The notes under the pieces: model-generated
Seen by the model: only the letters and a program-made list of their open reading frames with translations
The model's database searches: none
Told to the model about the DNA's origin: nothing
Origin: Betaproteobacteria bacterium HGW-Betaproteobacteria-3
GTDB lineage: Bacteria; Pseudomonadota; Gammaproteobacteria; Burkholderiales; Burkholderiaceae_C
Assembly (NCBI GenBank): GCA_002842205.1
Contig: PHCI01000002.1
Span: forward strand, 62,001-126,000
Direction of reading: 5' to 3'
Length of the DNA: 64,000 bases
Program-made: the position numbers and the translations under genes
Part shown: piece after piece, positions 17,608 to 26,307 of the stretch
How the letters are laid out: each line of letters begins with the position of its first letter
Position numbering within the stretch: position 1 is the first letter of the stretch

Positions 17608-18921
17608 GTGGAACCCACGACCGTCGGCTATCTGAGCGCGGCCCTGCTGCTCCTGGCGCTGCTGGCGGGCGTGCCCGTGGCGGCGGCCATGGGCCTGATC
17701 GGTATCGGCGGCATGGTTCTGAGTGTGGGCGTGTCGTTCACGGCCTCGCAACTGGGCAACCTGCCGTATGCCGTGGTGAACAACTACGACTTCGCGGTGC
17801 TGCCGCTGTTCGTCCTGATGGGTGTGCTGGCGGAGGCGTCGGGCATCACGAGCCAGTTGTTTCATGCGCTGGACCTCTGGCTCCGACGGGTTCGCGGGGG
17901 CCTGTACCAGGCCGTCGTGCTGGGGTCTGCGGTGTTTGCAGCGGTGTCCGGCTCGACCATTGTCAATGCCGTGGTTTTCACGCGCATCGCTTACCCCGAG
18001 ATGGTCAAGTACGGGTACGACCGCAGCCTCTCCATCGGCTCGATTGCGGCCACCGGCAGTTTTGCGGCCATGATCCCGCCGTCGATCACGATGGTGATCT
18101 ACGCGATCATGACCGACCAGTCGGTGGGCCGGCTGCTGATTGCAGGGATCGTTCCGGGTGTGCTGACGGCGGCGGTCTATTTTTTCGGGATCGCCATCAT
18201 GGTGCGCTTGCGGCCATCGCTTGCACCCGTTGCGACGCAGCCCGCGCCATGGGCGCAACGGTACAAAGCCGCAGTGGCCGTCTGGCCGATTCTTCTGCTC
18301 ATCCTGCCAGTGATGGGGGGGCTTTACAGCGGTCTGTATCCGGCGTCAGCCGCCGGTGCGGTCGGGGCGTTCTTCGCTTTTGCGGTGGCGCTCTGGAAGC
18401 GGCGTGGCCCCGGGCGCTGGCTGGCGCCGGTGCTGGGCGATGCCGCCGCCATCAGTTGCACCATTTTTGCCATCCTGATCGGCGGGCTGCTGCTGTCGCG
18501 CATGCTGGTTGTCGTTGGCGTGATCGACCATCTGGTCGTGCTGATCACGGGTTTTGCGTCCACCCCGCTGAAGTTCATGTTGCTGGTCAGCGTGCTGTAT
18601 CTCGTGCTGGGTTGCTTTCTGGACACCACGTCCATGATGGTCGTGACCCTGCCGTTTATTTTTCCCGTCGTCGCAGCCCTGAACATTGATCCGATCTGGT
18701 TTGGCATCGTGCTGGTCAAGCTCATCGAAATTTCGGTGGTCACGCCACCGGTGGGCGTCAATCTTTTCGCTGTCCTGGGGGCTGCCGGAAAGGACACCAC
18801 CGTGAACGATGTCGTTCGGGGCGTGCTGCCCTTCATCGCGCTGGAATTGCTGGTGCTGGCGATCCTCATTGCCTTACCCGGCCTGACCACGTGGTTGCCC
18901 AACCGCATGATGGGCATGTGA
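17608..18921 (+). CDS. TRAP transporter large permease (DctM type)
   Basis: The protein has 437 residues from a GTG at 17608, which follows GAGGG; an ATG at 17569 overlapping the small permease gene is an alternative. It has the 11-13 membrane helices of DctM, with the signature segments VVNNYDFAVLPLFVLMGVLA, VFAAVSGSTIVNAVVF, RSLSIGSIAATGSFAAMIPP and GVNLFAVLGAAG. It is the sodium-coupled transport subunit for the acid bound by the receptor at 15952. The acyl-CoA synthetase gene starts 63 bp downstream on the same strand. Confidence 0.9.
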   Translation: MEPTTVGYLSAALLLLALLAGVPVAAAMGLIGIGGMVLSVGVSFTASQLGNLPYAVVNNYDFAVLPLFVLMGVLAEASGITSQLFHALDLWLRRVRGGLYQAVVLGSAVFAAVSGSTIVNAVVFTRIAYPEMVKYGYDRSLSIGSIAATGSFAAMIPPSITMVIYAIMTDQSVGRLLIAGIVPGVLTAAVYFFGIAIMVRLRPSLAPVATQPAPWAQRYKAAVAVWPILLLILPVMGGLYSGLYPASAAGAVGAFFAFAVALWKRRGPGRWLAPVLGDAAAISCTIFAILIGGLLLSRMLVVVGVIDHLVVLITGFASTPLKFMLLVSVLYLVLGCFLDTTSMMVVTLPFIFPVVAALNIDPIWFGIVLVKLIEISVVTPPVGVNLFAVLGAAGKDTTVNDVVRGVLPFIALELLVLAILIALPGLTTWLPNRMMGM

Positions 18922-18984
18922 TCCGCCGACGGAGAATGTCAACCGCCGCGCGATGCCTGCATTCTGATCCCCACCACCCTTGCC

Positions 18985-20655
18985 ATGAACCTCCACATTC
19001 CCCCAGAGTTGCTCGCCAGACTGAACCTTCAGCAGCAGTCGGATGGCAGCTACGCCATCGTGATCCCGTCCAGTGCCAATATGGCCGCCGACACGGTCGG
19101 GCGCTGGGCGCAAGGGCCGCGTCACAGCCATCCGGCACTGCGATTTGAGCGCGACGACCTGAGACTCGATCACTGGACGTTTTCGGAGCTGGACTCACTG
19201 GCCACGCGGCTGGCCAGCGCGCTGCAGCAACTGGGCGTGGGCAAAGGAGACCGCGTGGCCATTCATACGGGCCTGCGGCCCGAAACGGGCATTGCCCATC
19301 TGGCGGTCTACAAACTGGGCGCGATTGGCGTGACACTTTCCCAGCTTTATGGTGTGGACACCATGACGCATGTGCTCACGCACTCCGAATCGACGGTCAT
19401 CATCACGCAAGGCAGCGCCTGGGAACGCTATCGTGACCTTGATTTTCCGCATTTGCGGCACCGCATCGTGGTGGGTCCGGCTGGGCCCGGCGAGTTGGCA
19501 TTTGAGGACATCATCGCCAAGCCCGCACCGGATTTCCGGCCCGAGGCGACGCTGGCCAATGACCCGGCGTTGCTGATGTACACCTCGGGCTCGACCGGGC
19601 TGCCCAAGGGCATGCTGCACGGCCACCGGATTTTGCAGGCCTACCTGCCCAGCATCGCGCTGTTCTTCAATCTTGATCTGGACGATGACCGTGCGGTGTT
19701 CTGGTCGCCAGCCGACTGGGCGTGGGTGGGTGGACTCCTGGATTTGCTGCTGGCGGCATGGGCGTTTGGTCATACCGTGGTGACCAGTGAGCACCGTTTT
19801 GAAGCCGAATGGGCGTTTGAATTCATGGAACGACAAGGGGTGACGCATACCTTCCTGACGCCGACCGCGCTCAAACGGTTGGCGGAGATCCGTCATCCGC
19901 GCCGACGCTGGCCGGGTCTGCGCTTGCGCGTGGTTTGCACGGGCGGCGAGGCGCTGCCGGGGCCGGTGCTTGAATGGTGCCAGAAGGAACTCGGCGTGGT
20001 CTGCAACGAATTCTATGGGCTGACCGAGGTCAATCACCTGATTGGCAATTGCCAGCGTTTGTTCCCACCGGTCGCGGCCAGCATGGGTCGCGCCTACCCC
20101 GGGCACGGCACGACGGTGGTGGACGAAGCGGGCGAGGAGGTCGGCGTGGGCGAGACCGGCGAGATCGTCACCCGGATCGACGACGCCACGCAGTTCCTCG
20201 GCTACTGGAAGGACGAGGCCCGCACCGCGGGTTTGAGGCTGGGTGAACGCTGGCTGCGAACCGGTGACATCGGCATGCGCGACGCAAACGGCTACTTCTG
20301 GTATCGGGGACGGTCTGACGACCTGATCAAGAGCGCAGGCTATCGCATCGGCCCGGTGGAAGTGGAAGACTGTCTGCTGCGGCACCCTGGCGTGGCCGAA
20401 GCCGCCGTGGTCGGGGTCCCTGATTCCGGGCGCGGGCACATCGTCAAGGCGTTTGTCCGGCTCAGGGCGGGTTGCTTGCCATCCGATGCACTGGTGGGCG
20501 AGTTGCAGGCCCATGTGAAAACCAATCTGGCGGTGTACAAGTATCCGCGTGCGATTGAATTCGTCGAGAAATTCGATTTGACCTCCAGTGGCAAGATCAA
20601 CCGCAGGGCGTTACGGGACGCAGGCGTGGCGCTCAATCGTTCAACGACGAAATGA
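18985..20655 (+). CDS. AMP-dependent acyl-CoA synthetase (medium-chain/ACSM-like)
   Basis: The protein has 556 residues. ANL-superfamily motifs are present in order: P-loop MYTSGSTGLPKGMLHGHR (about 195), SPADWAWVGGLLD typical of acetyl/propionyl/medium-chain (ACSM-like) enzymes, NEFYGLTEVNHLIGN (A5), WLRTGDIGMRDANGYFWYRG (A7), RSDDLIKSAGYRIGPVEVE (A8 hinge), and the catalytic lysine in TSSGKINRRALR near the C-terminus. It activates a carboxylic acid with ATP and CoA. Placement directly after a TRAP operon suggests that the imported acid is its substrate; chain length or aromaticity is not readable. The 3' end overlaps the convergent ABC ATPase gene by 23 bp. Confidence 0.9.
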   Translation: MNLHIPPELLARLNLQQQSDGSYAIVIPSSANMAADTVGRWAQGPRHSHPALRFERDDLRLDHWTFSELDSLATRLASALQQLGVGKGDRVAIHTGLRPETGIAHLAVYKLGAIGVTLSQLYGVDTMTHVLTHSESTVIITQGSAWERYRDLDFPHLRHRIVVGPAGPGELAFEDIIAKPAPDFRPEATLANDPALLMYTSGSTGLPKGMLHGHRILQAYLPSIALFFNLDLDDDRAVFWSPADWAWVGGLLDLLLAAWAFGHTVVTSEHRFEAEWAFEFMERQGVTHTFLTPTALKRLAEIRHPRRRWPGLRLRVVCTGGEALPGPVLEWCQKELGVVCNEFYGLTEVNHLIGNCQRLFPPVAASMGRAYPGHGTTVVDEAGEEVGVGETGEIVTRIDDATQFLGYWKDEARTAGLRLGERWLRTGDIGMRDANGYFWYRGRSDDLIKSAGYRIGPVEVEDCLLRHPGVAEAAVVGVPDSGRGHIVKAFVRLRAGCLPSDALVGELQAHVKTNLAVYKYPRAIEFVEKFDLTSSGKINRRALRDAGVALNRSTTK

Positions 20656-21367
20656 ACTGTTGAAGCTCTGGCGTCTGGGGGTTGCCGAACAGCTGCTCCG
20701 GCGTTCCCATTTCGTGCACACGCCCCTGGTGCATGAAGATCACGCGATCGCTGACTTTTCGCGCGAAACTCATCTCGTGCGTGACCATCAGCAAGGTCAT
20801 TCCTTCTTCGGCCAGGCTTTCGACGACACGAAGCACCTCGCCGACCAGCTCGGGGTCCAGCGCGCTGGTGATTTCGTCGCACAGCAGGACAGCGGGTTCC
20901 ATGGCGAGCGCACGTGCGATGGCCACGCGTTGCTGTTGGCCACCGGAAAGTTGATCTGCAAATGAGTCAAATTTTTCTGCCAGTCCCACGCGCTCGAGCA
21001 GTTTGCGTGCCTGGACCTCGGCCGTCGCAGTGTCGCGCGCCTTCACCAGAGTTGGCGCGAGCATGATGTTCTTTCCCACGGTCAGGTGTGGAAACAGATT
21101 GAAATTCTGGAAAATCATGCCGACGCGTTGACGAAGCTCTCTCATCGCCACCGGGTTGTTGTGCAGCAGGGGCTTTCCGTCCACCGTCAGCGCGCCGCTC
21201 TGGAACACTTCCAGCCCGTTGATGCAGCGCAGCAGCGTGCTCTTGCCGGAGCCGCTCTTGCCGATAATGGCGATGACTTCGCCCGCAGCAACCTGCAACG
21301 TGATGCCCTTGAGCACTTCGTTGGTTCCAAAGCTCTTGCGCAGTTCATCAATCTCAACGAGCGCCAT
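20633..21367 (-). CDS. Polar amino-acid-type ABC transporter ATP-binding protein
   Basis: The protein has 244 residues. Motifs are Walker A GKSGSGKSTLLRC, Q-loop region QRVGMIFQNFNLFPH, signature LSGGQQQRVAIARALA, and Walker B plus D-loop VLLCDEITSALDPE, with the H-loop in VTHEMSFARKVSD. This is the GlnQ/HisP subfamily that powers uptake of polar amino acids and related small acids. It is the last gene of an operon running from the GntR regulator through receptor, two permeases and ATPase. The start overlaps the preceding permease gene by 14 bp. Confidence 0.93.
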   Translation of the reverse strand: MALVEIDELRKSFGTNEVLKGITLQVAAGEVIAIIGKSGSGKSTLLRCINGLEVFQSGALTVDGKPLLHNNPVAMRELRQRVGMIFQNFNLFPHLTVGKNIMLAPTLVKARDTATAEVQARKLLERVGLAEKFDSFADQLSGGQQQRVAIARALAMEPAVLLCDEITSALDPELVGEVLRVVESLAEEGMTLLMVTHEMSFARKVSDRVIFMHQGRVHEMGTPEQLFGNPQTPELQQFISSLND

Positions 21368-22004
21368 TCATTTTCCTTTCGAGCGACTTGGCCGCCAGGC
21401 TGATCGGGAAGCACAGCGCAAAGTACAGCAGCGCCACGCAGCTGTAGACAATGAACGGCTGGAACGTGGCGTTGGTGATCATGGTGCCCGCCTTGGTCAG
21501 CTCAATGAACCCGATTACCGATGCCAATGCGGTGCCCTTGATGACCTGCACCAGAAAGCCTACCGTGGGAGGGATGGCAATGCGTGTGGCCTGCGGCAAT
21601 ACGATGTAGCGCAACTGCTCGCTGAAATTCAGGGCAAGACTTTGTGCCGATTCCCATTGGCCTCGGGGGATCGCTGCCACACAGCCCCGCCAGATTTCTG
21701 TCAGGAAGGCGCTGGTGTAAAGGGTGAGGGCCAGCGCCGCGGCCACCCAGGCTGAAGTTTTGATGCCAAACAATGCGATGCCGAAATACGCGAGAAACAA
21801 CTGCATGAGCAAGGGCGTGCCCTGGAACAGCTGCACATAGCCACCCACCAGTGTGTCCATGCCACGCGCCTTGGAGAGCCGCGCCACCAGCAGGGCCAGC
21901 CCAACCAGGCCGCCGCCCACGAAGGCGATGAGCGAAAGCGCCACGGTCCAGCGTGCGGCGAGCAGGAGGTTGCGCAAGATGTCCCAGACGGTGAAGTCAA
22001 CCAT
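21354..22004 (-). CDS. Amino-acid-type ABC transporter permease (second)
   Basis: The protein has 216 residues from ATG 22004, 11 bp after the previous permease's stop; a GAGG overlaps that stop region. A longer start at 22028 is possible. HisM/GlnP-type permease with about five helices. The EAA-like loop is seen in AIPRGQWESAQSLALNFSEQ and IVLPQATRIAIPPTVGFL. It forms a heterodimeric channel with the product of the next gene upstream (22016-22678). Confidence 0.9.
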   Translation of the reverse strand: MVDFTVWDILRNLLLAARWTVALSLIAFVGGGLVGLALLVARLSKARGMDTLVGGYVQLFQGTPLLMQLFLAYFGIALFGIKTSAWVAAALALTLYTSAFLTEIWRGCVAAIPRGQWESAQSLALNFSEQLRYIVLPQATRIAIPPTVGFLVQVIKGTALASVIGFIELTKAGTMITNATFQPFIVYSCVALLYFALCFPISLAAKSLERKMNGAR

Positions 22005-22015
22005 GCAATGCAGCC

Positions 22016-22678
22016 TCAGCGGCCCCACAGGAATTTGGGGCCAAACCAGTTGAGAAGTTTGCGTACGCTCACCGAAAGCATGAGGTAGATGGCGGTCGCG
22101 ATGATGAACGCCTCGAACGCCCGGAAATTGCGGCTCTGGATCAGATTGGCGGCGTAGCTCAGCTCTTCGGTGGAGATCTGTCCACAGACAGCCGAGCCCA
22201 TCATCACGATGATGATCTGGCTGACCAGTGCGGGCCAGACTTTCTTGAGTGCCGGCGGCAGCACCACGCGCACAAAGATCTGACGCGCTGACAGCGCCAG
22301 GCTCTTGGCGGCTTCAATCTGGCCTTTGGGGGTGGCCTCGATTCCCGCACGGATGATCTCGGTCGCGTAGGCGCCGAGATTCACGACCATGGCGATGATG
22401 GACGCGGTCTCGGGGGTGAGCCGGACGCCCGCCGCAGGAAGGCCGAAGAAAATGAAGAACAGCTGGACGATGAAAGGTGTGTTGCGGATCATTTCGACGT
22501 AGATTCCCGCAAGACACTTCAGCCATGTCGCGCCATACACGCGAGACCATGCGCACCCAATGCCGACCACCACGCCGATGATGGCCGACACGGCCGTCAG
22601 GCCCAATGTCCATGCCACGCCCTTGACGAGCAGCGGCCACTGGGCGAGGACGGCGAGAAAGTCGAAGGTGATACTCAT
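22016..22678 (-). CDS. Amino-acid-type ABC transporter permease (first)
   Basis: The protein has 220 residues in the HisQ/GlnP family: an N-terminal helix region VKGVAWTLGLTAVSAIIGVV, then EMIRNTPFIVQLFFIFFGLP, and the cytoplasmic coupling loop EATPKGQIEAAKSLALSARQ followed by VVLPPALKKVWPALVSQ. It pairs with the second permease. It lies 72 bp downstream of the receptor gene. Confidence 0.9.
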   Translation of the reverse strand: MSITFDFLAVLAQWPLLVKGVAWTLGLTAVSAIIGVVVGIGCAWSRVYGATWLKCLAGIYVEMIRNTPFIVQLFFIFFGLPAAGVRLTPETASIIAMVVNLGAYATEIIRAGIEATPKGQIEAAKSLALSARQIFVRVVLPPALKKVWPALVSQIIIVMMGSAVCGQISTEELSYAANLIQSRNFRAFEAFIIATAIYLMLSVSVRKLLNWFGPKFLWGR

Positions 22679-22750
22679 CGGGCGGGTGACTGGTCACTTG
22701 ACGGGGCGGACTCGGGTTGAAGTGGGTCCCTGCGGCAGCGATGGGACGGT

Positions 22751-23542
22751 TTACTGCGGGAGGTTGCCGGCCGGACGTCCCAGCCACTTGTTGGCCATCT
22801 TGTCGATGTCGCCGCTTTTCTTCGCCTCGGCGATGATGTCGTTGACCTTCAGGCGAAGCTTGTCTTCGCCCTTGCCGACGCCGATAAAGTTCGGACTGTC
22901 TTTCAGCAGCAGCTTGTATTCGGTATTGAGCTGGGGGTTTTTCCCCATCAGGTTGCCGGCCACAGAGGCGCCAGTGGCAATCAGCTGGACCTGGCCGGAC
23001 ACGAATGCGGACACCGTCGCGTTGTTGTCTTCAAAACGCTTGATGTCGGCGCTCGCCGGGGCGACTTTGGTGAGTTCCTGGTCCTCGATGGCGCCGCGTG
23101 TCACGCCGATGCTTTTTCCCGCAAGATCCGCGAAACTGGTGACGGTCAGGTTTTTGGCGGCAAACACCGCCTGAAAGAATGGCGAATAGGCCGCGGTGAA
23201 GTCGATGACCTTTTCGCGGTCCGGATTCTTGCCAAGCGTGGAAATCACCAAATCGGCTTTCCTGGTCTGTAGATAGGCAATCCGGTTTGCGCTGGTCACA
23301 GGGGCCAGTTCGATGGTCACACCGAGCTTGGTGGCGATGTAGTTGGCCATGTCGATGTCCAGGCCTTGCGGCTTGAGGTCGGTCCCGACGAAGCCGTAGG
23401 GTGGGAAATCAGTTGGAACCGCAATCGTGATCTTCTTCGCTTTGACGATGTCGTCCAGGGCGGTTTGGGCTTGCGCGACGCCTGTGACAAAGAGGGCAGC
23501 GGCAGCCAGTCCCAGCGCGAATTGACGTTTGGAAAGTTTCAT
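22751..23542 (-). CDS. Amino-acid-type ABC transporter substrate-binding protein
   Basis: The protein has 263 residues with a signal peptide ending GVAQAQ (about residue 26). SBP_bac_3 features are KKITIAVPTDFPPYGFVGTD, GLDIDMANYIATKLGVTIEL, and RKADLVISTLGKNPDREKVI, with the ligand-contact Arg at the end of a TSANRI-type strand. The ligand is probably a small amino or organic acid. The start ATG overlaps the stop of the GntR gene (ATGA), so regulator and receptor are translationally coupled, unusual for a repressor and its target. Confidence 0.9.
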   Translation of the reverse strand: MKLSKRQFALGLAAAALFVTGVAQAQTALDDIVKAKKITIAVPTDFPPYGFVGTDLKPQGLDIDMANYIATKLGVTIELAPVTSANRIAYLQTRKADLVISTLGKNPDREKVIDFTAAYSPFFQAVFAAKNLTVTSFADLAGKSIGVTRGAIEDQELTKVAPASADIKRFEDNNATVSAFVSGQVQLIATGASVAGNLMGKNPQLNTEYKLLLKDSPNFIGVGKGEDKLRLKVNDIIAEAKKSGDIDKMANKWLGRPAGNLPQ

Positions 23543-24327
23543 AGCAAGGCTCCTAGGTAAGTTGAAGGGTCATCGGTGGGCGCGCGCTTTCTGCCGCTGG
23601 ACTTCGCCGGTTTTCGGCTGCTTGTATGCAATTCCTGTGCCGGGGCGAGGCGAGCGGCGCTGGCAATGGGCGCCAGTGCGTCGCGCAACTGGGCCAGCGG
23701 ATCGGCCTCGATCTGCACCCGCAAGGCCGCCTGCACTGTGCCGATATGCTGGGCCATGAGCTGCTCAGCGCGGGTCAGATCCCCTTTTTCCAGTGCAGCG
23801 ACGATCTGGACATGCTCTTCGCAAGACTGTGCAGCGTCGTGCGAAGACTGGTAGAGCATGGCGATCAGTGTGGTGCGTGCGGTGAAATCACGCAAGGTGT
23901 CGGCCAGCAGGCTGTTGCCCAGGCACTCGGCCAGGCAGACATGGAAATCGCCAAGAAGGTAGCTTCGCGCGCCGACATCCTGGCCTTTGAGCGAGGCCTT
24001 TTCCCGCACGAGATGCGACTTGAGTTCGCGGATGGCCGCCTTGTCCACAGTCGTCATGTTGCGGATCAAGCCGGTTTCGATCACGCGTCGTGCCTGGAAG
24101 GCTTCCCGGGCTTCGTCCAGCGACGGTTCAATCACATACCACCCGCGGCGGGCGGACACCGTGACGATGCCGCGCGCGGCCAGGCGCATCAGGGCCTCGC
24201 GCACCAGCGTGCGACTGCAGTCGAAAAGCATGGCGAGCTGTTGCTCGCCCAGTCGCGACCCGGGTGCGAGTTTTTGCGCCATGACGGCTTCTATGATCCG
24301 ATTGCTGATGTTGGTGGAAGTGACCAT
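23539..24327 (-). CDS. GntR-family (FadR/FCD) transcriptional regulator
   Basis: The protein has 262 residues. An N-terminal winged helix (about 5-70: RIIEAVMAQKLAPGSRLGEQ, CSRTLVREALMRLAARGIV) precedes an all-helical FCD ligand-binding domain (about 80-220) with the metal or ligand His/Asp set in LLGDFHVCLAECLGNSLLAD and SCEEHVQIVAALEKGDLTRA. FCD GntR proteins usually sense organic acids or acyl-CoAs. It heads the ABC operon and is divergent from the acyl-CoA ligase at 24569; a near-palindromic TGGTATACAA lies 33 bp upstream of its start. It probably controls both the transporter and the ligase. Confidence 0.9.
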   Translation of the reverse strand: MVTSTNISNRIIEAVMAQKLAPGSRLGEQQLAMLFDCSRTLVREALMRLAARGIVTVSARRGWYVIEPSLDEAREAFQARRVIETGLIRNMTTVDKAAIRELKSHLVREKASLKGQDVGARSYLLGDFHVCLAECLGNSLLADTLRDFTARTTLIAMLYQSSHDAAQSCEEHVQIVAALEKGDLTRAEQLMAQHIGTVQAALRVQIEADPLAQLRDALAPIASAARLAPAQELHTSSRKPAKSSGRKRAPTDDPSTYLGALL

Positions 24328-24359
24328 GGGATTTCAATGTACAGCAGATTTTGAGTTAG

Positions 24360-24369
24360 TGGTATACAA
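24360..24369. promoter_or_regulatory. Candidate GntR/FCD operator
   Basis: TGGTATACAA is a near-perfect palindrome with core GTATAC and eight of ten symmetric positions, resembling FadR-subfamily GntR operators (TGGT...ACCA type). It lies 33 bp upstream of the GntR gene and in the divergent region with the ligase gene at 24569, so one site could serve both directions. Confidence 0.45.
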
Positions 24370-24568
24370 GATTTGCGCACCAAATAGGTGTTTCCCCGTG
24401 TCGGCGCGCGGGGTTTGTGCACCACCTTGCGCCATGGCGCACGCCAAAGACACCGATCCCGGCGCGTGACCATGACGCTGGCAGTCGCTGCCGCGACAAT
24501 CCCGCCCCGGGGCTTCCCTGATGCGGCGGCGCAGCATCGCCGGTAGCCTCGGGCGTCAAGGAGATTCC

Positions 24569-26260
24569 ATGCGTCCGCATCACAAAGTCTGGCCCAAACG
24601 GTTGCCGCACGTCATCCACCCGCCGACCACGTCACTGTGGGACAACCTGGCCATCAGCGCGCGCCGCTATCCGGACAAGGCGGCACTGGTCTTTTTTGGG
24701 CGGGTCTTCTCGTACGCCGAAGTGGTGGCCAAAGCCGAGCGACTGGCCGCCTGCCTGCTGGCATTGGGAGTGCGCAAGGGCGACCGTGTGGTGCTGAGCA
24801 TGCAGAACTGCCCGCAACTGGTGATGGCGCACTTTGCGATCCTGCGGGCCAATGCGGTGGTGGTGCCGGTCAATCCCATGAACCGCAAAGAGGAGCTCAA
24901 GCACTACATCACGGACCCGGACGCCAGGGTCGCCATCACCACTGGCGACCTCGCGGCAGAGCTGGCCGCTGCGAGCGACGCGCTCGCGCCTGCATTGCAG
25001 CTCAGGCATCTGATCGTCACGCAGTTCACCGACGCCTTCGACGCCGACGTGAGCGGTGACGATGCGCCGCCCGACGGTTGGCGCGACTGGTTGCTGACCC
25101 GGCATGCGCTGCCCACGCTGGCCGACGGACAGGCGCTGACCTGGGGCGACGCCATGGAATGTGCTGCACCGATGCCGGCCCTGGAAGCCGGGCCGGCCGA
25201 CCTTGCCATCCTGCCCTATACCAGCGGGACCACCGGACTGCCCAAGGGGTGCATGCACACCCACGCCAGCATCATGCATAACGCCGTGGCCAGCAGTTTC
25301 TGGGGCAACGCCACGCCCGAAAACGTCACCTTGTGCGTGGTCCCGATGTTCCACATCACCGGCATGGTCAGTCTGATGCATGCCAGCATCTTCGGCGGGG
25401 CCACGCTGATCGTCATGCCGCGTTGGGACCGCGACCTGGCCGGGCGGCTGATTTCGCGCTGGCGCGTCACCCACTGGACCAACATTCCGACCATGGTGAT
25501 CGATCTTCTGGGCAGTCCGAATTTCGACCGGTACGACCTGTCCAGCCTGATCTACATTGGCGGCGGCGGTGCGGCCATGCCGCAGGCGGTGGCGCAGCGG
25601 TTGTTCGATTTGTTTGGCCTGCGCTATGTCGAGGGTTACGGGCTGACCGAGACCGCCGCGCCGTCGCACAGCAATCCACCCGACCATCCGCGCCAGCAGT
25701 GCCTGGGCATTCCGTTTGTGAGTGCCGACGCGCGCGTGGTGGACCCGGACACCCTGGTCGAGATGCCCGTGGGTGAGCAGGGCGAGATCATCATCCACGG
25801 GCCGATGGTGTTCCGTGGCTACTGGAAGCGCCCGGACGCCACGGCGGCCGCGTTCATTGAATTCGAAGGCAAGCCGTACTTCCGTTCGGGCGACCTGGGG
25901 CGGGTGGATGAAGAGGGCTATTTCTTCATGACCGACCGCCTCAAGCGCATGATCAACGCCAGCGGTTTCAAGGTCTGGCCAGCCGAGGTGGAGGCACTCA
26001 TGTTCCGCCATCCAGCCATCCAGGAAGCCTGCGTGATCTCGACCAAGGACAGCTACCGTGGCGAATCCGTCAAGGCGGTGGTCGTGCTGCGCGCCAGTCA
26101 TCGGGGGCAGGTTACAGAGCAGGACATCGTGGCCTGGTGCCGCGACAACATGGCCGTGTACAAGGTGCCCCGTGTGGTGGAGTTTGCCGAGGCGCTGCCC
26201 AAAAGTGGCAGTGGCAAGGTCATGTGGCGGGCGCTGCAAGAGGCGGAGCAGGCACGTTGA
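24569..26260 (+). CDS. Long-chain/branched acyl-CoA ligase (AMP-binding)
   Basis: The protein has 563 residues; the start follows AAGGAGATTCC. ANL motifs are PYTSGTTGLPKGCMHTHAS (P-loop), VPMFHITGMVSLMHASIFGG, EGYGLTETAAPSHSNP (A5), YFRSGDLGRVDEEGYFFMTD (A7), RLKRMINASGFKVWPAEVEA (A8) and the C-terminal lysine in KSGSGKVMWRAL. It converts a carboxylic acid to its CoA thioester. It is divergent from the GntR-ABC operon, with a candidate operator between them, so the uptake system and this ligase are likely one regulon. The substrate class (fatty, branched or aromatic) is not resolved. Confidence 0.88.
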   Translation: MRPHHKVWPKRLPHVIHPPTTSLWDNLAISARRYPDKAALVFFGRVFSYAEVVAKAERLAACLLALGVRKGDRVVLSMQNCPQLVMAHFAILRANAVVVPVNPMNRKEELKHYITDPDARVAITTGDLAAELAAASDALAPALQLRHLIVTQFTDAFDADVSGDDAPPDGWRDWLLTRHALPTLADGQALTWGDAMECAAPMPALEAGPADLAILPYTSGTTGLPKGCMHTHASIMHNAVASSFWGNATPENVTLCVVPMFHITGMVSLMHASIFGGATLIVMPRWDRDLAGRLISRWRVTHWTNIPTMVIDLLGSPNFDRYDLSSLIYIGGGGAAMPQAVAQRLFDLFGLRYVEGYGLTETAAPSHSNPPDHPRQQCLGIPFVSADARVVDPDTLVEMPVGEQGEIIIHGPMVFRGYWKRPDATAAAFIEFEGKPYFRSGDLGRVDEEGYFFMTDRLKRMINASGFKVWPAEVEALMFRHPAIQEACVISTKDSYRGESVKAVVVLRASHRGQVTEQDIVAWCRDNMAVYKVPRVVEFAEALPKSGSGKVMWRALQEAEQAR

Positions 26261-26307
26261 GCGGCCCGGGCATCGCGGCCGTTGTTGCGCTTGGGTAGCA
26301 TACGCGG

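Noticed and set aside
24632-26239. A 535-codon minus-strand frame opposite the acyl-CoA ligase
   Set aside because: No recognisable motif and typical shadow composition; the plus strand encodes all ligase motifs.
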